Origin: DATKZS01 sp035527835 [NCBI: bacterium] | Lineage (GTDB): Bacteria > RBG-13-61-14 | Direction: 5' to 3' | NCBI GenBank assembly: GCA_035527835.1 | Contig: DATKZS010000134.1 | Location: forward strand, 1-26,939 | Length of the DNA stretch: 26,939 bases | Shown: piece by piece, positions 6,742-15,168 of the stretch | Position numbering within the stretch: the stretch's first letter is position 1 | Layout of the letters: every line of letters starts with the position of its first letter | The notes under the pieces: model-generated | Database searches by the model: none | Told to the model about the DNA's origin: nothing | What the model saw: only the letters and a program-made list of their open reading frames with translations | Made by a program: the position numbers and the translations under genes

Positions 6742-8148
6742 TTATGAATTGGGCGCGATGATAATGGTGAAGGTTGTCAGGTCGGGGTCGGGCCAGACCT
6801 TGAGGATGCGGCCGTCCCACTCCGTCTTCATGTTCTTGTCCGCGGAGACGATGCGGAACCCGGCCGGGTAGTGGCGCGCTTCGGGGATGAAGATCTCGGT
6901 GGGCCCGGTAACGCCCTCGACGATGTTGTAAGTGAGGGTGAAGACCCTGGTGGCGGGATCGAAGCCGAACGAGACCGGCTCGCCGGCGATGCGCTGGGGA
7001 TAGGTGCGCACGATTTCGTTCACGAACTCGGTCTTTTCGCTGCCGTCGGGGTTGAGCGGTCCCATGCTGCCTTTGCCGTACTCCCAGATGGTCCCGGAGG
7101 CCATGTGGGCGTCGAGGGCGTTGTAGAAGTCCTGGAGATAGACCTGCCAGTTGGGCGCGATGTTGGTGACGCCGAACTCTCCCATGAGCCAGGGGATGTT
7201 TCCCATCCACCGGGCTTCCTTTTCGTAGCGGTCCATGACCTTGTTCATGCGGGAGGGGTCAAGGTCATAGGGTTGGTCGTGGACGAACCCGAGGGTGGGG
7301 TCGTAGAAGTGGGGGGCGTAACCCGCGCCTTTGACCGCGGGCGGCGGCAGGTTGGCGGGCATGCCGGCGGCGGTGAAAGTGAGGGGTTCGTAGAAGATGA
7401 TGCGGTTGGCGTCGAGGGCCCTGATGGCCTGGGCCACCCGGTCCTGGAACTTGCCCAGGCGGTTGCGGGAGAATTCCCACGGCGCGGAGGTGCCGGGCCA
7501 GGGCTCATTGAACAGGTCATAGCCGATGATGATCTCGCGGTAGCGGTAGCGCTGGACCGCCATCAGCCAAGCCCCGATGAAGTGATTCTGAAGAGCGGGA
7601 TCGGTCCAGAGATCGTCATAGCTCTCGTTCACGGCCCGGGCCAGGTAGTTGATGCCCCAGGGTTCCTGGTGCTTGAAGGGGATGTCGGTACGGGTGGCCC
7701 AGGGGGCCGCGCCGTCGCCCGAGACCGCGGGCCCGTACACGTCCTGGTGCATGTCCAGGATCACGTTAATGCCGCGCTCCTCGGACCAGGCGACCAACTG
7801 ATCGGTGCCGGACTCGAACAGCCAGTCCGTGTACTGGCCCGGCTCCGGCTCAATCGGCTCCCAGATGATGAGCATCCGCACCACATTCATGCCCCAATCC
7901 ATCAGGAGGTCCCACTCCCTCTCGCCGTACCAGTACTGCCAGGGGTCCCACTTCACGCCGCCACCCACATTGATGCCGCGCAGGATCACCACCCGGCCCT
8001 GGTCGTCCTTGATCCAGCGGCCATCCGTATGAAAGGGCGCGGGCGTGGCCGCCGCCCGCCGCGCCTCATCGTCGCCCGAGAAGCGGCAGCCCCCGAGGAG
8101 CAGGGCCAGAATCACGGCCACGAGGCTCTTTCGCAAAATGATATTCAT
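6742..8148 (-). CDS. GH5 glycosidase lipoprotein, endoglycoceramidase-like
   Basis: This is a 468-residue lipoprotein (start MNIILRKS at 8148, lipobox LLGGC with Cys21). The TIM-barrel motifs of glycoside hydrolase family 5 appear in order: LRGINV (56-61), NVVRMLIIWEPIEPEPGQY (88-106), LDMHQDVYGP (131-140), YDLFNEP with the acid/base Glu215, APHFYD (278-283) and LMGEFG with nucleophile Glu324. The MHQDVY and WEPIEPEPG forms are typical of endoglycoceramidase-related GH5 enzymes. The C-terminal ~100 residues (FDPATRVFTLTYN..., GPTEIFIPEARHYPAGF) fit the GH5 C-terminal beta-sandwich of that group. The substrate is inferred to be a glycolipid or glycoside; the sequence does not prove ceramide specificity. 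The longer frame (start at 8229) has no signal-like N-terminus. Confidence 0.9.
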   Translation of the reverse strand: MNIILRKSLVAVILALLLGGCRFSGDDEARRAAATPAPFHTDGRWIKDDQGRVVILRGINVGGGVKWDPWQYWYGEREWDLLMDWGMNVVRMLIIWEPIEPEPGQYTDWLFESGTDQLVAWSEERGINVILDMHQDVYGPAVSGDGAAPWATRTDIPFKHQEPWGINYLARAVNESYDDLWTDPALQNHFIGAWLMAVQRYRYREIIIGYDLFNEPWPGTSAPWEFSRNRLGKFQDRVAQAIRALDANRIIFYEPLTFTAAGMPANLPPPAVKGAGYAPHFYDPTLGFVHDQPYDLDPSRMNKVMDRYEKEARWMGNIPWLMGEFGVTNIAPNWQVYLQDFYNALDAHMASGTIWEYGKGSMGPLNPDGSEKTEFVNEIVRTYPQRIAGEPVSFGFDPATRVFTLTYNIVEGVTGPTEIFIPEARHYPAGFRIVSADKNMKTEWDGRILKVWPDPDLTTFTIIIAPNS

Positions 8149-8258
8149 CCTGGGAACCGGTGAATTATATTTAGCACGAAGCCGATGGCAGCGCAAGCGA
8201 AAAATCTTGCTTGCCCGCCGGTTGACCACCCCGGCCGGCGGTGTTATTAGTTAGGCCC

Positions 8259-9935
8259 ATGTTCGACAGGGGACGGAAAAAAGAGCCGGACCAGCCCACC
8301 GCGTCCCCGCCGCCGCGGACCTGGCTGATCATCCTGGCCTGGGCCGCCGTTGCCGTTGCCCTCGCCATCCTCCATCTCACCAGCGTCTCCTCCGAGCTCG
8401 GCGGCAACCTGGGGGGCGACAACGTGATCTATTACCTCCTGGCCAAGGCCATTGCCGGCGGGCAGAGCTGCGTGGACCTATATCTTCCCGGGCACCCGGC
8501 CCAGGTGAAGTTCCCCTTCCTCTTCCCCCTGCTGCCCGCGCCGTTCCATCTGCTCTTCTAGGACCCGTTTCCGGCCATGCACGCGCTGGTGGCGCTCATG
8601 AACGCGCTGGCCGGCGTGGTCCTGGGAGTGTGGGCGGGCAAAAGGCTCGGGTCCATCTGGATGGGACCGGTCATGGCGCTGGTCTTCGGAACCATGCTCA
8701 ATGTCTATCTGCAGAGCGCCCACCTGCTGTCGGAGCCGGTGTACATGGCCTTTTGCTATGTCGCCATTCTCCTCCTCCCGGAGGGTCGGGAAGCGGTCAT
8801 GGACTCGCGGCGTATGGCCGCTCTGGTTCTGGCCGTGCTCGCCGCATATTTTGCGCGCACTGCGGGGCTAACTCTGGCCGCGGCCGCAGCCGCGGCGCTG
8901 GTACTGCATCGCACGGCCGTTACAATTAATAAGAAGAGGATATCCGCGGACGCGCTTCTGGTGGGAGTGTTCATCGCAGCCGCTGCGATCTGGTTCATTC
9001 GGAACCTGGTGCAGGGAGGCCACGGCATGGAGTACCTGTCCGAGTTGGCAAGGGGCGACCCGACCCGCGCCGCCGGCATGGTCGGCCTGTTTACCCGCGT
9101 CACCCATAACCTCGGTATGTACCTGCCTTACCTCGGCTTGGCCGCTTTCTCGCCCGTCAGGGCGGTCATGAAGGCCGGCCCCGCCTTGACCGTCCTGTCC
9201 TGGGCCCTGTTCGCGGCGGTCGCCGCAGGTGTTGGGATCGAGTTGAGGGGCCGCCGCTTCGGCGCCGAGGCCTTCACCATCTTGTCCCTCCTCATCGTGC
9301 TCTCCTGGCCGTTCGAGGAAGACCGCTTCGTGCTCCCCATCATGCCGCTCGCCGTTTTTTACCTTTTCCGGGCCGTGGCCGCAGCGGCCAGGCGCGCCGG
9401 TGGCGGCAGGGCGGCGCGCTGGGCCTTGATCGGACTCGCCGCGCTCACCCTAGCCGCCAACGCCTACATAGACCAGGGATACGTGCGTTTCCGCTTCCGC
9501 TCCCAAATCGAGCCCGCCGCCCCGGTTGTGGTGGCCGGTTACGGCCAATGGACTAGGCCCGTGATCAATTGGGCCAAGTACGACATGGAGTTCATGGGCC
9601 TCTCCCCCGCCCTCATCACCCAGTGGCTCCAATACATCATCTTGAACCGCGCCGCCGCCGAGCTCACCCCGCCCGGGGCCATCATCATGAGCCGCAAGCC
9701 CATGCTCACCTATTTCTACTCCGGCCGCGAGAGCGTGCCCCTGCTCTTCGATCCCATCCTGGAAAAGCAGTGGGAATACCTGAAGGAAAAACGCGTGGAA
9801 TTCATTGTGACCGGCGTCGCGGAGGACGAGCTGCGCGCGGTCATGGAAAGATGGCCCCGGCGTTTCCAGACCGTGGCCCGGATCGCCCCCGGCCCCGTCA
9901 GCCTGATCAGGGTGGTGAACAAAGATATACCTTGA
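8259..9935 (+). pseudogene. GT-C membrane glycosyltransferase with in-frame amber codon
   Basis: Two collinear frames in the same phase, 8259-8558 and 8562-9935, form one GT-C/ArnT-like protein interrupted by TAG at 8559-8561. The first part has a membrane segment (TWLIILAWAAVAVALAIL), the acidic loop (LGGDNVIYYLLAKAIAGG) and the family pattern YLPGHP...KFPFLFPLLPAPFHLLF. After the stop the reading continues as DPFPAMHALVALMNALAG, with further membrane helices and a soluble C-terminal domain ending LIRVVNKDIP. Such proteins transfer sugars from lipid carriers in the periplasm. Either the gene is inactivated by a recent point mutation (no other damage is visible), or the amber is read through, or it is a sequencing error. 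A restart at the ATG at 8577 would lack the acidic loop. Its 3' end overlaps the convergent gene by 29 bp. Confidence 0.75.
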
Positions 9936-11316
9936 CTTCGAGCTGCGGGTCGCCCGCCGACGGGAACACCGCCGCCGTCGCGCATAACCGCTCCATTACC
10001 TTTTTCTGCTCCTCGCCAACCGTGGACTCGTAGCTGGTCACCACCGCCGCATGGTCGAGCATGGCGGCCGTGAGCTTCAGGTCCCGCGGCACGGCCCGGG
10101 CCGGTGGCATGTAATACCCGAAGACCTCTCCGATCATCCCCGCCGCCAGCACCCGCCGGCCGGGGGCGTTGTGCCGGACCCATTCCGCCGCCGGCCGGAG
10201 ACCCTGCTTGCCATATAAATAATAAGGGACCAGACCCGTAATGAGCAGCACGGCCGCCGCCCCCGCCGCAAGAGCCCCCGCCGCCCGCGGCCACTTCAGC
10301 CGCGCGCGGGCCTGGTCCAGGCCCGCGGCCAGGCTGAGGTAAAAACCCGGCATGGCGAAAGAGTAAAAGCGCGCGTACACGAACGTGCCCAGCACCCAAG
10401 GCGCCAGGACGGCCAGCCCGAGCGACAGGAGCCAGGCCGCGCCAACGATGCCGCTCCTGCGGCCCAATGGATAGATGCCCGCCGCCGCGCCCGCGATCAG
10501 CGGCAGCGACAGCCACGGATGGCTCCGCCCCGCGCTCCAGCCCACCAACAGCTCCGCGATAAAGGCCGGATCCAGCGCCCGGCCCGCCGTCTTTTGCCCG
10601 GCCGTCCGCGTGTAAGCGATCAGGTCATGAAGCATCGGCGCGTAAAGAAGGAACGCCGCCACCAGCGTTGCCATGGCCGCCGCCGCGAGCAGCACTTCCT
10701 TTTTCGCGCCCCGGCTCCTCCCCGCGAGATACGCCGCGATCAGCAAGTGCGCCGCCACTACCGCGCCCGTGTACAAATGCGAATACATCGCCGCCGCGCC
10801 CGCCAGGACGTACAGCGCGCACCGCCGCCCCGAGAACTCCTTCGCCAGCCCCGCGAACAGGTGCGTGGCCGCCAGGCTGAAAAAAATCGCGCCCGCGTAG
10901 CCCCGCGCGTCCTGCGAGTACCACACCGGCTCCGCCGCCACGCTCATGAACAGGCCCGCCATCAAGCCCGCCCGCTCGCTCACCCACCGCGAGCCCATCA
11001 TAAAAAGCAGCGGCGGCGTGAGCGACCCGCAGATGAACGCCGGCAGCCGCGCCGTCCATTCCTTCTCTCCCAGCACCAAGATGCAGGCCTTGGCGGGCAA
11101 CGAATACAACGGATGATGATTGGGGAGGGGCATGCGCGTGAGCTGCTCGTACCAGCTCATGTGAAAAAACTTGAGCGCCCAGATCTCGTCGTACCAGAAC
11201 CCCTGGTCCAGACGATACAGCCGAATCCCCGCGGCCAGCGCCAATAAAATCAGGGACAGCCGCCAAGTATGTCCTGATGAAACGGGCGGCGGTCCCTGAT
11301 GTTCCGGCCGACTCAA
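9907..11316 (-). CDS. GT39/PMT-type membrane glycosyltransferase
   Basis: This is a 469-residue, multi-pass membrane protein of the PMT/ArnT superfamily. Hallmarks are the first periplasmic loop FWYDEIWAL with the catalytic-type Asp43-Glu44, followed by NHHPLYSL and WTARLPAFICG, then AEPVWYSQDARGY. Known members move sugars from polyprenyl-phosphate donors to proteins or lipid A in the periplasm; the acceptor here is unknown. The start is TTG at 11316, overlapping the TGA of pyrD (TTGA), which implies translational coupling to the pyrimidine genes. The 3' end overlaps the convergent broken glycosyltransferase. The N-terminal ~16 residues are polar. Confidence 0.83.
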   Translation of the reverse strand: MSRPEHQGPPPVSSGHTWRLSLILLALAAGIRLYRLDQGFWYDEIWALKFFHMSWYEQLTRMPLPNHHPLYSLPAKACILVLGEKEWTARLPAFICGSLTPPLLFMMGSRWVSERAGLMAGLFMSVAAEPVWYSQDARGYAGAIFFSLAATHLFAGLAKEFSGRRCALYVLAGAAAMYSHLYTGAVVAAHLLIAAYLAGRSRGAKKEVLLAAAAMATLVAAFLLYAPMLHDLIAYTRTAGQKTAGRALDPAFIAELLVGWSAGRSHPWLSLPLIAGAAAGIYPLGRRSGIVGAAWLLSLGLAVLAPWVLGTFVYARFYSFAMPGFYLSLAAGLDQARARLKWPRAAGALAAGAAAVLLITGLVPYYLYGKQGLRPAAEWVRHNAPGRRVLAAGMIGEVFGYYMPPARAVPRDLKLTAAMLDHAAVVTSYESTVGEEQKKVMERLCATAAVFPSAGDPQLEVKVYLCSPP

Positions 11317-12224
11317 GCCTTAAGACCTCCAATCAACTCCTGCACCGACTTCAAGCCGTGCCTCTTCAGGTATTGCTCGATCCCGGAAATGACGCGCGGC
11401 GGAATGCCGGGGTCCACGAAGTTGGCCGTGCCGATCTGGACCGCGGTGGCCCCAGCCAGCAGGAAGGCGATGGCGTCATCGCTGTTCATGATGCCGCCGA
11501 GCCCCACCACCGGGACCTTGACCGCGCGCGCCGTCTCATAAACCATGCGGAGCGCAATCGGCCGGATGGCCGGGCCCGAGAGCCCGCCGGTCACGGAGGC
11601 CAGCACCGGACGGCGCCGCTCCACGTCAATCGCCATGCCCTTCACGGTGTTGATGAGGCTCACCGCGTCCGCGCCCGCGCCCTCCACCGCCCGCGCCACC
11701 TCCGCCACGTCGCCCACGTTCGGCGTGAGCTTCACCCACAGCGGCAGCCGCGTGGCCTTCCGCGCCCGCGCCGTGAGCTCCGCCGCGGCCTGCGCGCTCG
11801 CCCCGAACGCCATGCCCCCGGCCTTCACGTTCGGGCACGAGATGTTCAGCTCCAGGCCCGCCACGCCTTTTACATCCGACAGCTCCGCGCAAAGCCGCTC
11901 ATATTCATCCATCGTCTCCCCGAATACGTTCACCACCACCGTCACCTTGCGCTCCACGAGCCACGGCAGCTTCTCGGCAAGGAACGCCGTGAGGCCCACG
12001 TTCTCCAGCCCGATCGCGTTCAGCATCCCGGAGGGCGTCTCCGCCATCCGCGGCGCCGGGTTGCCCGGCCGGGCTTCAAGCGAGATGCCCTTCACCACCA
12101 CCGCGCCCAACAGCGACGGATCATAAGAGTCCGCGTACACCTCGCCGTAGCCGCACGTCCCCGAAGCCAGCGCCACCGGGTTCTTCATCCTGACGCCGCC
12201 CGCGTCCACCTCAAGCGCATTCAT
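11313..12224 (-). CDS. pyrD: Dihydroorotate dehydrogenase, catalytic subunit (class 1B)
   Basis: This cytosolic FMN enzyme oxidises dihydroorotate to orotate, the fourth step of de novo pyrimidine synthesis. The 303 residues match class 1 enzymes: FMN/substrate residues SGTCGYG (21-27), VVVKGI with Lys45, GMLNAIGLEN (66-75), NISCPNV with catalytic-base Cys130, VKLTPNV, and the phosphate-binding GLGGIMNSDDA and GATAVQIGTANF. A catalytic cysteine and the adjacent PyrK subunit define class 1B, which passes electrons through PyrK to NAD+. Its start overlaps the end of pyrK by 14 nt, and its stop overlaps the start of the glycosyltransferase gene. Confidence 0.96.
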   Translation of the reverse strand: MNALEVDAGGVRMKNPVALASGTCGYGEVYADSYDPSLLGAVVVKGISLEARPGNPAPRMAETPSGMLNAIGLENVGLTAFLAEKLPWLVERKVTVVVNVFGETMDEYERLCAELSDVKGVAGLELNISCPNVKAGGMAFGASAQAAAELTARARKATRLPLWVKLTPNVGDVAEVARAVEGAGADAVSLINTVKGMAIDVERRRPVLASVTGGLSGPAIRPIALRMVYETARAVKVPVVGLGGIMNSDDAIAFLLAGATAVQIGTANFVDPGIPPRVISGIEQYLKRHGLKSVQELIGGLKA

Positions 12225-13026
12225 CCAGCGCCTCCCAGTCCACCTCCGCCGCGTCGAACACCGGCCCCTCCTTGCACACCCGCACGTTGTGCCCGTCCGC
12301 GCCCCGGATCGAGCAGGTGAGGCACGCGCCCATGCCGCAGGCCATCCGCGCCTCCAGGCTCACCTGACACGCCACGCCCCGCTCCTTCGTGAGGAGCGCC
12401 ACCTGGGCCAGCATCGCCCGCGGACCGCACGCCAGCACCAGCGTCCGCGCCGGGTCCGCGTCCGTGAGCGCCCGCCGGAGCAGGTCCGTGACCAGCCCCT
12501 TCTCCCCCCGGCACCCGTCCTCCGTGCACAGCACCGTGTCCTCGACCATCACCCCGATCTCCGACGCCAGCGCCAGGCACCGCCCCGTCCGAGCCCCGTA
12601 AATAAACTCGATCTTGGGCCGCGGCGTGATCTCCGCGAGCGCCTTCGACGCCGCGTACAGCGGCACCGCGCCCGCGCCGCCGCCCGCCAGGATCACCCGA
12701 CGAGGGACCCCGTCAAGACGCCAGCCGTTGCCGAGAGGGCCGATGTAGCTGATGATGCGCGGCGGCTGCATGAGCGATAAAAGCTCCGTGCCCCGCCCTC
12801 TCACCTCGTAGAGGAACTCGAGCAACTGGATCCCGTCCTCGTTCACCGAGGTCGCCAGGTGCGACAGCGGACGCCGGAGCAGCGGGTCCGTGCCCGGCCC
12901 CACCCCGATCATGAAAAACCGCCCCGGCGCCACCCGCGGCGCCGGCCCGTAGGGGCGGAGCTTCAGCCGGTAGATGCCGGTTGCGATCTCCTTGTTCTCC
13001 CAGATCTCCGCGCTTACCGGGTCCAA
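12211..13026 (-). CDS. pyrK: Dihydroorotate dehydrogenase electron-transfer subunit
   Basis: This FAD and [2Fe-2S] protein passes electrons from PyrD to NAD+. It has an N-terminal FAD-binding barrel with RRPLSHLA (51-58), an NAD-binding motif AGGGAGAVPLYA (114-125) and a C-terminal cluster motif CGMGACLTC plus VC (Cys230, 235, 238 and 251), all as in PyrK. I choose a TTG start at 13026 (MDPVSAEIWENKEIATG, 271 residues): AAGGAGG lies 5 nt upstream and the family-like sequence begins here. A longer frame to 13134 only translates the neighbouring long hairpin, and the nearby ATG is in another frame. The gene lies between rimI and pyrD on the same strand. Confidence 0.95.
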   Translation of the reverse strand: MDPVSAEIWENKEIATGIYRLKLRPYGPAPRVAPGRFFMIGVGPGTDPLLRRPLSHLATSVNEDGIQLLEFLYEVRGRGTELLSLMQPPRIISYIGPLGNGWRLDGVPRRVILAGGGAGAVPLYAASKALAEITPRPKIEFIYGARTGRCLALASEIGVMVEDTVLCTEDGCRGEKGLVTDLLRRALTDADPARTLVLACGPRAMLAQVALLTKERGVACQVSLEARMACGMGACLTCSIRGADGHNVRVCKEGPVFDAAEVDWEALDECA

Positions 13027-13068
13027 GCATGCCTCCTTGTTGGATCGTCGAGATATGCAGCACTTCGT

Positions 13069-13160
13069 AGGGCGTAGAGCGGAGGGCGAAGGGCGTGAAG
13101 AAATCACGGACCGGCGATCTGCTCTGGATTTCACGCCCTTCGCCCTCCGCTCTACGCCCT
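13069..13160. repeat. Long perfect inverted repeat with GGGCG-periodic arms
   Basis: The 31-nt arms 13069-13099 and 13130-13160 are perfectly complementary, with a 30-nt loop. Each arm is built of related G-rich words (GGGCGTAGA, GCGGAGGGC, GAAGGGCGT). The element fills the rimI-pyrK junction; its outer end is 1 nt from the rimI stop codon. Confidence 0.9.
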
Positions 13161-13161
13161 C

Positions 13162-13617
13162 CTAGATCGTCTTCACCATCACCACCGCGTCCTCGTCATT
13201 GTCCGAATAATAGCGGCGCCGGACTCCCGCCTCGGCAAAGCCGAACGCGCGGTAGAACGCCCGGCCCGGGCCATTTCCCCGCCTCACCTCCAGCCATGCC
13301 GCCTCAACCCCCCGCCGCCGGAACTCCAGGAGCAGCGTGTCAATCAACTCCCGGCCCAGCCCCCGCCGTTGCAGCTCCGGAGCCACCGCGAGCTTCAAAA
13401 TGTGTCCCTCGTCCCGCACCGCCCGGCCGCACGCATAGCCCGCCAGCACGCCCTCCATCTCCAGCGCCAGGAACAGCCCCGTCTCCGGGGAAAGCTCCGA
13501 CGCGAACATGTCCGCGACCCACGGCGAGTTGAAGCTCTCCCGCTCGATCCGCAATATTTCCGGCAGGTCCTCTTGCCGCGCCCGCCGCACCGTCACATAA
13601 ATTCGCGCCGCTTCCAT
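13162..13617 (-). CDS. rimI: Ribosomal-protein-alanine N-acetyltransferase (RimI-like GNAT)
   Basis: This 151-residue GNAT acetyltransferase has the acetyl-CoA pyrophosphate loop QRRGLG (83-88), preceded by ILKLAVAPE and followed by AWLEVRRGNGPGRAFYRAFGF, the RimI signature around the catalytic Tyr. RimI acetylates the N-terminal alanine of ribosomal protein S18; relatives acetylate other N-termini. The ATG at 13617 is chosen; an adjacent TTG at 13620 is in frame, and neither has a strong ribosome-binding site. It is the first gene of a minus-strand run with pyrK, pyrD and a glycosyltransferase, separated from pyrK by a long hairpin. Confidence 0.88.
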   Translation of the reverse strand: MEAARIYVTVRRARQEDLPEILRIERESFNSPWVADMFASELSPETGLFLALEMEGVLAGYACGRAVRDEGHILKLAVAPELQRRGLGRELIDTLLLEFRRRGVEAAWLEVRRGNGPGRAFYRAFGFAEAGVRRRYYSDNDEDAVVMVKTI

Positions 13618-13674
13618 CAATCGCCGGCCCCGTCAATCAGGCTATCATAGCCCATTGGGATCATCAATGTTTTA

Positions 13675-13769
13675 GACTTTTTCAACCGCGGAGACGCAGA
13701 GAACGCAGAGGATGCATTTTTATAAATAGAATTCTCTGCGTTCTCTGCGTCTCCGCGGTAAAAAAAGTC
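13675..13769. repeat. Long inverted repeat with 9-nt periodic arms (ACGCAGAGA type)
   Basis: Perfect 26-nt arms lie at 13685-13710 (ACCGCGGAG, ACGCAGAGA, ACGCAGAG) and 13734-13759. They extend imperfectly outward through GACTTTTT/AAAAAGTC to 13675 and 13769, with an AT-rich loop. The element occupies the divergent rimI/FrhB-like intergenic region. Confidence 0.9.
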
Positions 13770-13854
13770 CACTGACCGCGCCCGCCCTCCCGCTGTTTGA
13801 CTGCCTCACAACTGAAAGCTAAAATTACGGAAACAGTTTTCAAGGAGTTGATGA

Positions 13855-14946
13855 GTGGAACTGAAACTCAAAAAAGGGCCGCAGGACCTGGAGGCCCGGG
13901 TGTTGAAGCAGGGCCTGTGCTGCTCGTGCGGCGCGTGCATGGGCCTGTGCCCCTACTTCCTGGTGATGAAGGAACACGTGGTGTTGATGGAGCCGTGCGG
14001 TCTTTTGGAGGGCCGCTGCTACGACGTGTGCCCGCGCACCGTGGTGGACATGGAGGCGTTAAATATGGCCGTGCACGGCCGCGGCCGCGACGACTTCGCT
14101 CTCGGCACCAGCCAGGGCGTGTTCATGTCGCAGTCCGCGGATGCTGCCGTGCGCGAGCGCGGCCAGTACGGCGGGACCGTGACCGCGCTGCTCGCCCATG
14201 GCCTCGAATCCGGAATGCTCGACGGCGCCCTCATGGCGGGCAGCTCCGCGCGTTACGGCCTGCTGCCCGAGCCGGTGCTGGCCAAGACCGTGGATGAAGT
14301 GATCGCCGCCGCGGGGTCCAAGTACACGGCCTGCCCCACCCTCGGGATCCTCGACCGCTCGCTGCGCGAGTGCGGGAGGCTCGCCGTGGTGGGCCGGCCC
14401 TGCCAGGTCACCGCGCTCCGCAAGAGGATCGCCTGCGACCCGGAAATCGGACAACGGATCGCGCTGGTGGTCGGGCTGTTCTGTATGTGGAGCCTCGACT
14501 ATCAAAAGCTCGCCGCCCACCTCGCGGACAAGCTCGAGCTCGGCCGCGCCCAAAAGATTGACATCCCCTATAACCGCTTTGTCGTGGTCACGGAGGACGG
14601 GCCGCAGGACCTGCCCTTCGAGCCCATCCGCGCCCTGCGCAAAGAGACCTGCGACCTCTGCTTTGACTTCACCTCCGAGTTCGCCGACCTCTCCGTCGGC
14701 AGCACCGAGTGGAAACCCGACTGGAACACCCTGATCGTCCGCACCGGGCAGGGACGACGCGCCGTGGACGCGGCCCGCGACGCGGGCCGGCTCAGCGTGC
14801 AGCCGCTGCCCCATGACCGCATCGAGCTCCTGCGCCAGGCCTCCCGGGGCAAGAAAAAGCGCGCGCTCGCCGCCATCGCCGACCCCGGATGCAAGGTCAG
14901 CGATTACCTCGTGCTCGCGGAGGCCGAGAGAAAAGAGCTGACTTAG
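13855..14946 (+). CDS. FrhB-family iron-sulfur flavoprotein (coenzyme F420 hydrogenase/dehydrogenase beta-type)
   Basis: This 363-residue protein resembles the FrhB/FdhB family, whose members carry FAD and 4Fe-4S clusters and pass electrons between ferredoxin or hydrogenase/formate modules and F420, NAD or other acceptors. Cysteine motifs are CCSCGACMGLCP (22-33) and CGLLEGRCYDVCP (48-60). Family sequences GQYGGTVTALLAHGLE and VGRPCQVTALRK are present, followed by a C-terminal CDLCFDFTSEFADLSVGS. The GTG start at 13855 follows AAGGAG by 8 nt; an overlapping ATG frame at 13850 is a shadow. No hydrogenase, formate dehydrogenase or Hdr subunit is adjacent, so its redox partner is unknown. F420 use cannot be assumed. 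Confidence 0.85.
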   Translation: MELKLKKGPQDLEARVLKQGLCCSCGACMGLCPYFLVMKEHVVLMEPCGLLEGRCYDVCPRTVVDMEALNMAVHGRGRDDFALGTSQGVFMSQSADAAVRERGQYGGTVTALLAHGLESGMLDGALMAGSSARYGLLPEPVLAKTVDEVIAAAGSKYTACPTLGILDRSLRECGRLAVVGRPCQVTALRKRIACDPEIGQRIALVVGLFCMWSLDYQKLAAHLADKLELGRAQKIDIPYNRFVVVTEDGPQDLPFEPIRALRKETCDLCFDFTSEFADLSVGSTEWKPDWNTLIVRTGQGRRAVDAARDAGRLSVQPLPHDRIELLRQASRGKKKRALAAIADPGCKVSDYLVLAEAERKELT

Positions 14947-14991
14947 CGTGGCCACCGGCATCGGCGCGGCGCGATTGCCGTGAAATACTTG

Positions 14992-15141
14992 AACCGGTTT
15001 CATAACCAGGACAACCATCTCGGGTTAGAAGATTATTAACAAGGATATTCAGGATTACCAGGATGGGTTCCGGTTTTTTTTGATCCTGAACATCCTGAAT
15101 ATCCTTGTTAAAAAATTCTTGTCGGAGTTATGAAACCGGCT
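14992..15141. repeat. Nested inverted repeats: AGGAT-periodic hairpin inside an outer inverted repeat
   Basis: The inner arms 15036-15064 (AAGGATATTC, AGGATTACC, AGGAT) and 15083-15111 are nearly complementary, with a T-rich loop. An outer inverted repeat, AACCGGTTTCATAAC (14992-15006) against GTTATGAAACCGGCT (15127-15141), matches at 14 of 15 positions. Together they fill the gap between the FrhB-like and barrel genes. Confidence 0.85.
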
Positions 15142-15168
15142 CTAAGCAATCGGGACAAGGGGGGAATC

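Noticed and set aside
6871-8163. Plus-strand frame of 430 codons opposite the GH5 gene
   Set aside because: The minus strand encodes an unmistakable GH5 protein; the opposite frame is His/Asp/Val-rich shadow sequence.
8559-8561. Pyrrolysine insertion at the amber codon
   Set aside because: There is no known role for pyrrolysine in GT-C enzymes and no downstream PYLIS-like evidence; TAG is used as an ordinary stop elsewhere in the window. Kept only as an alternative.
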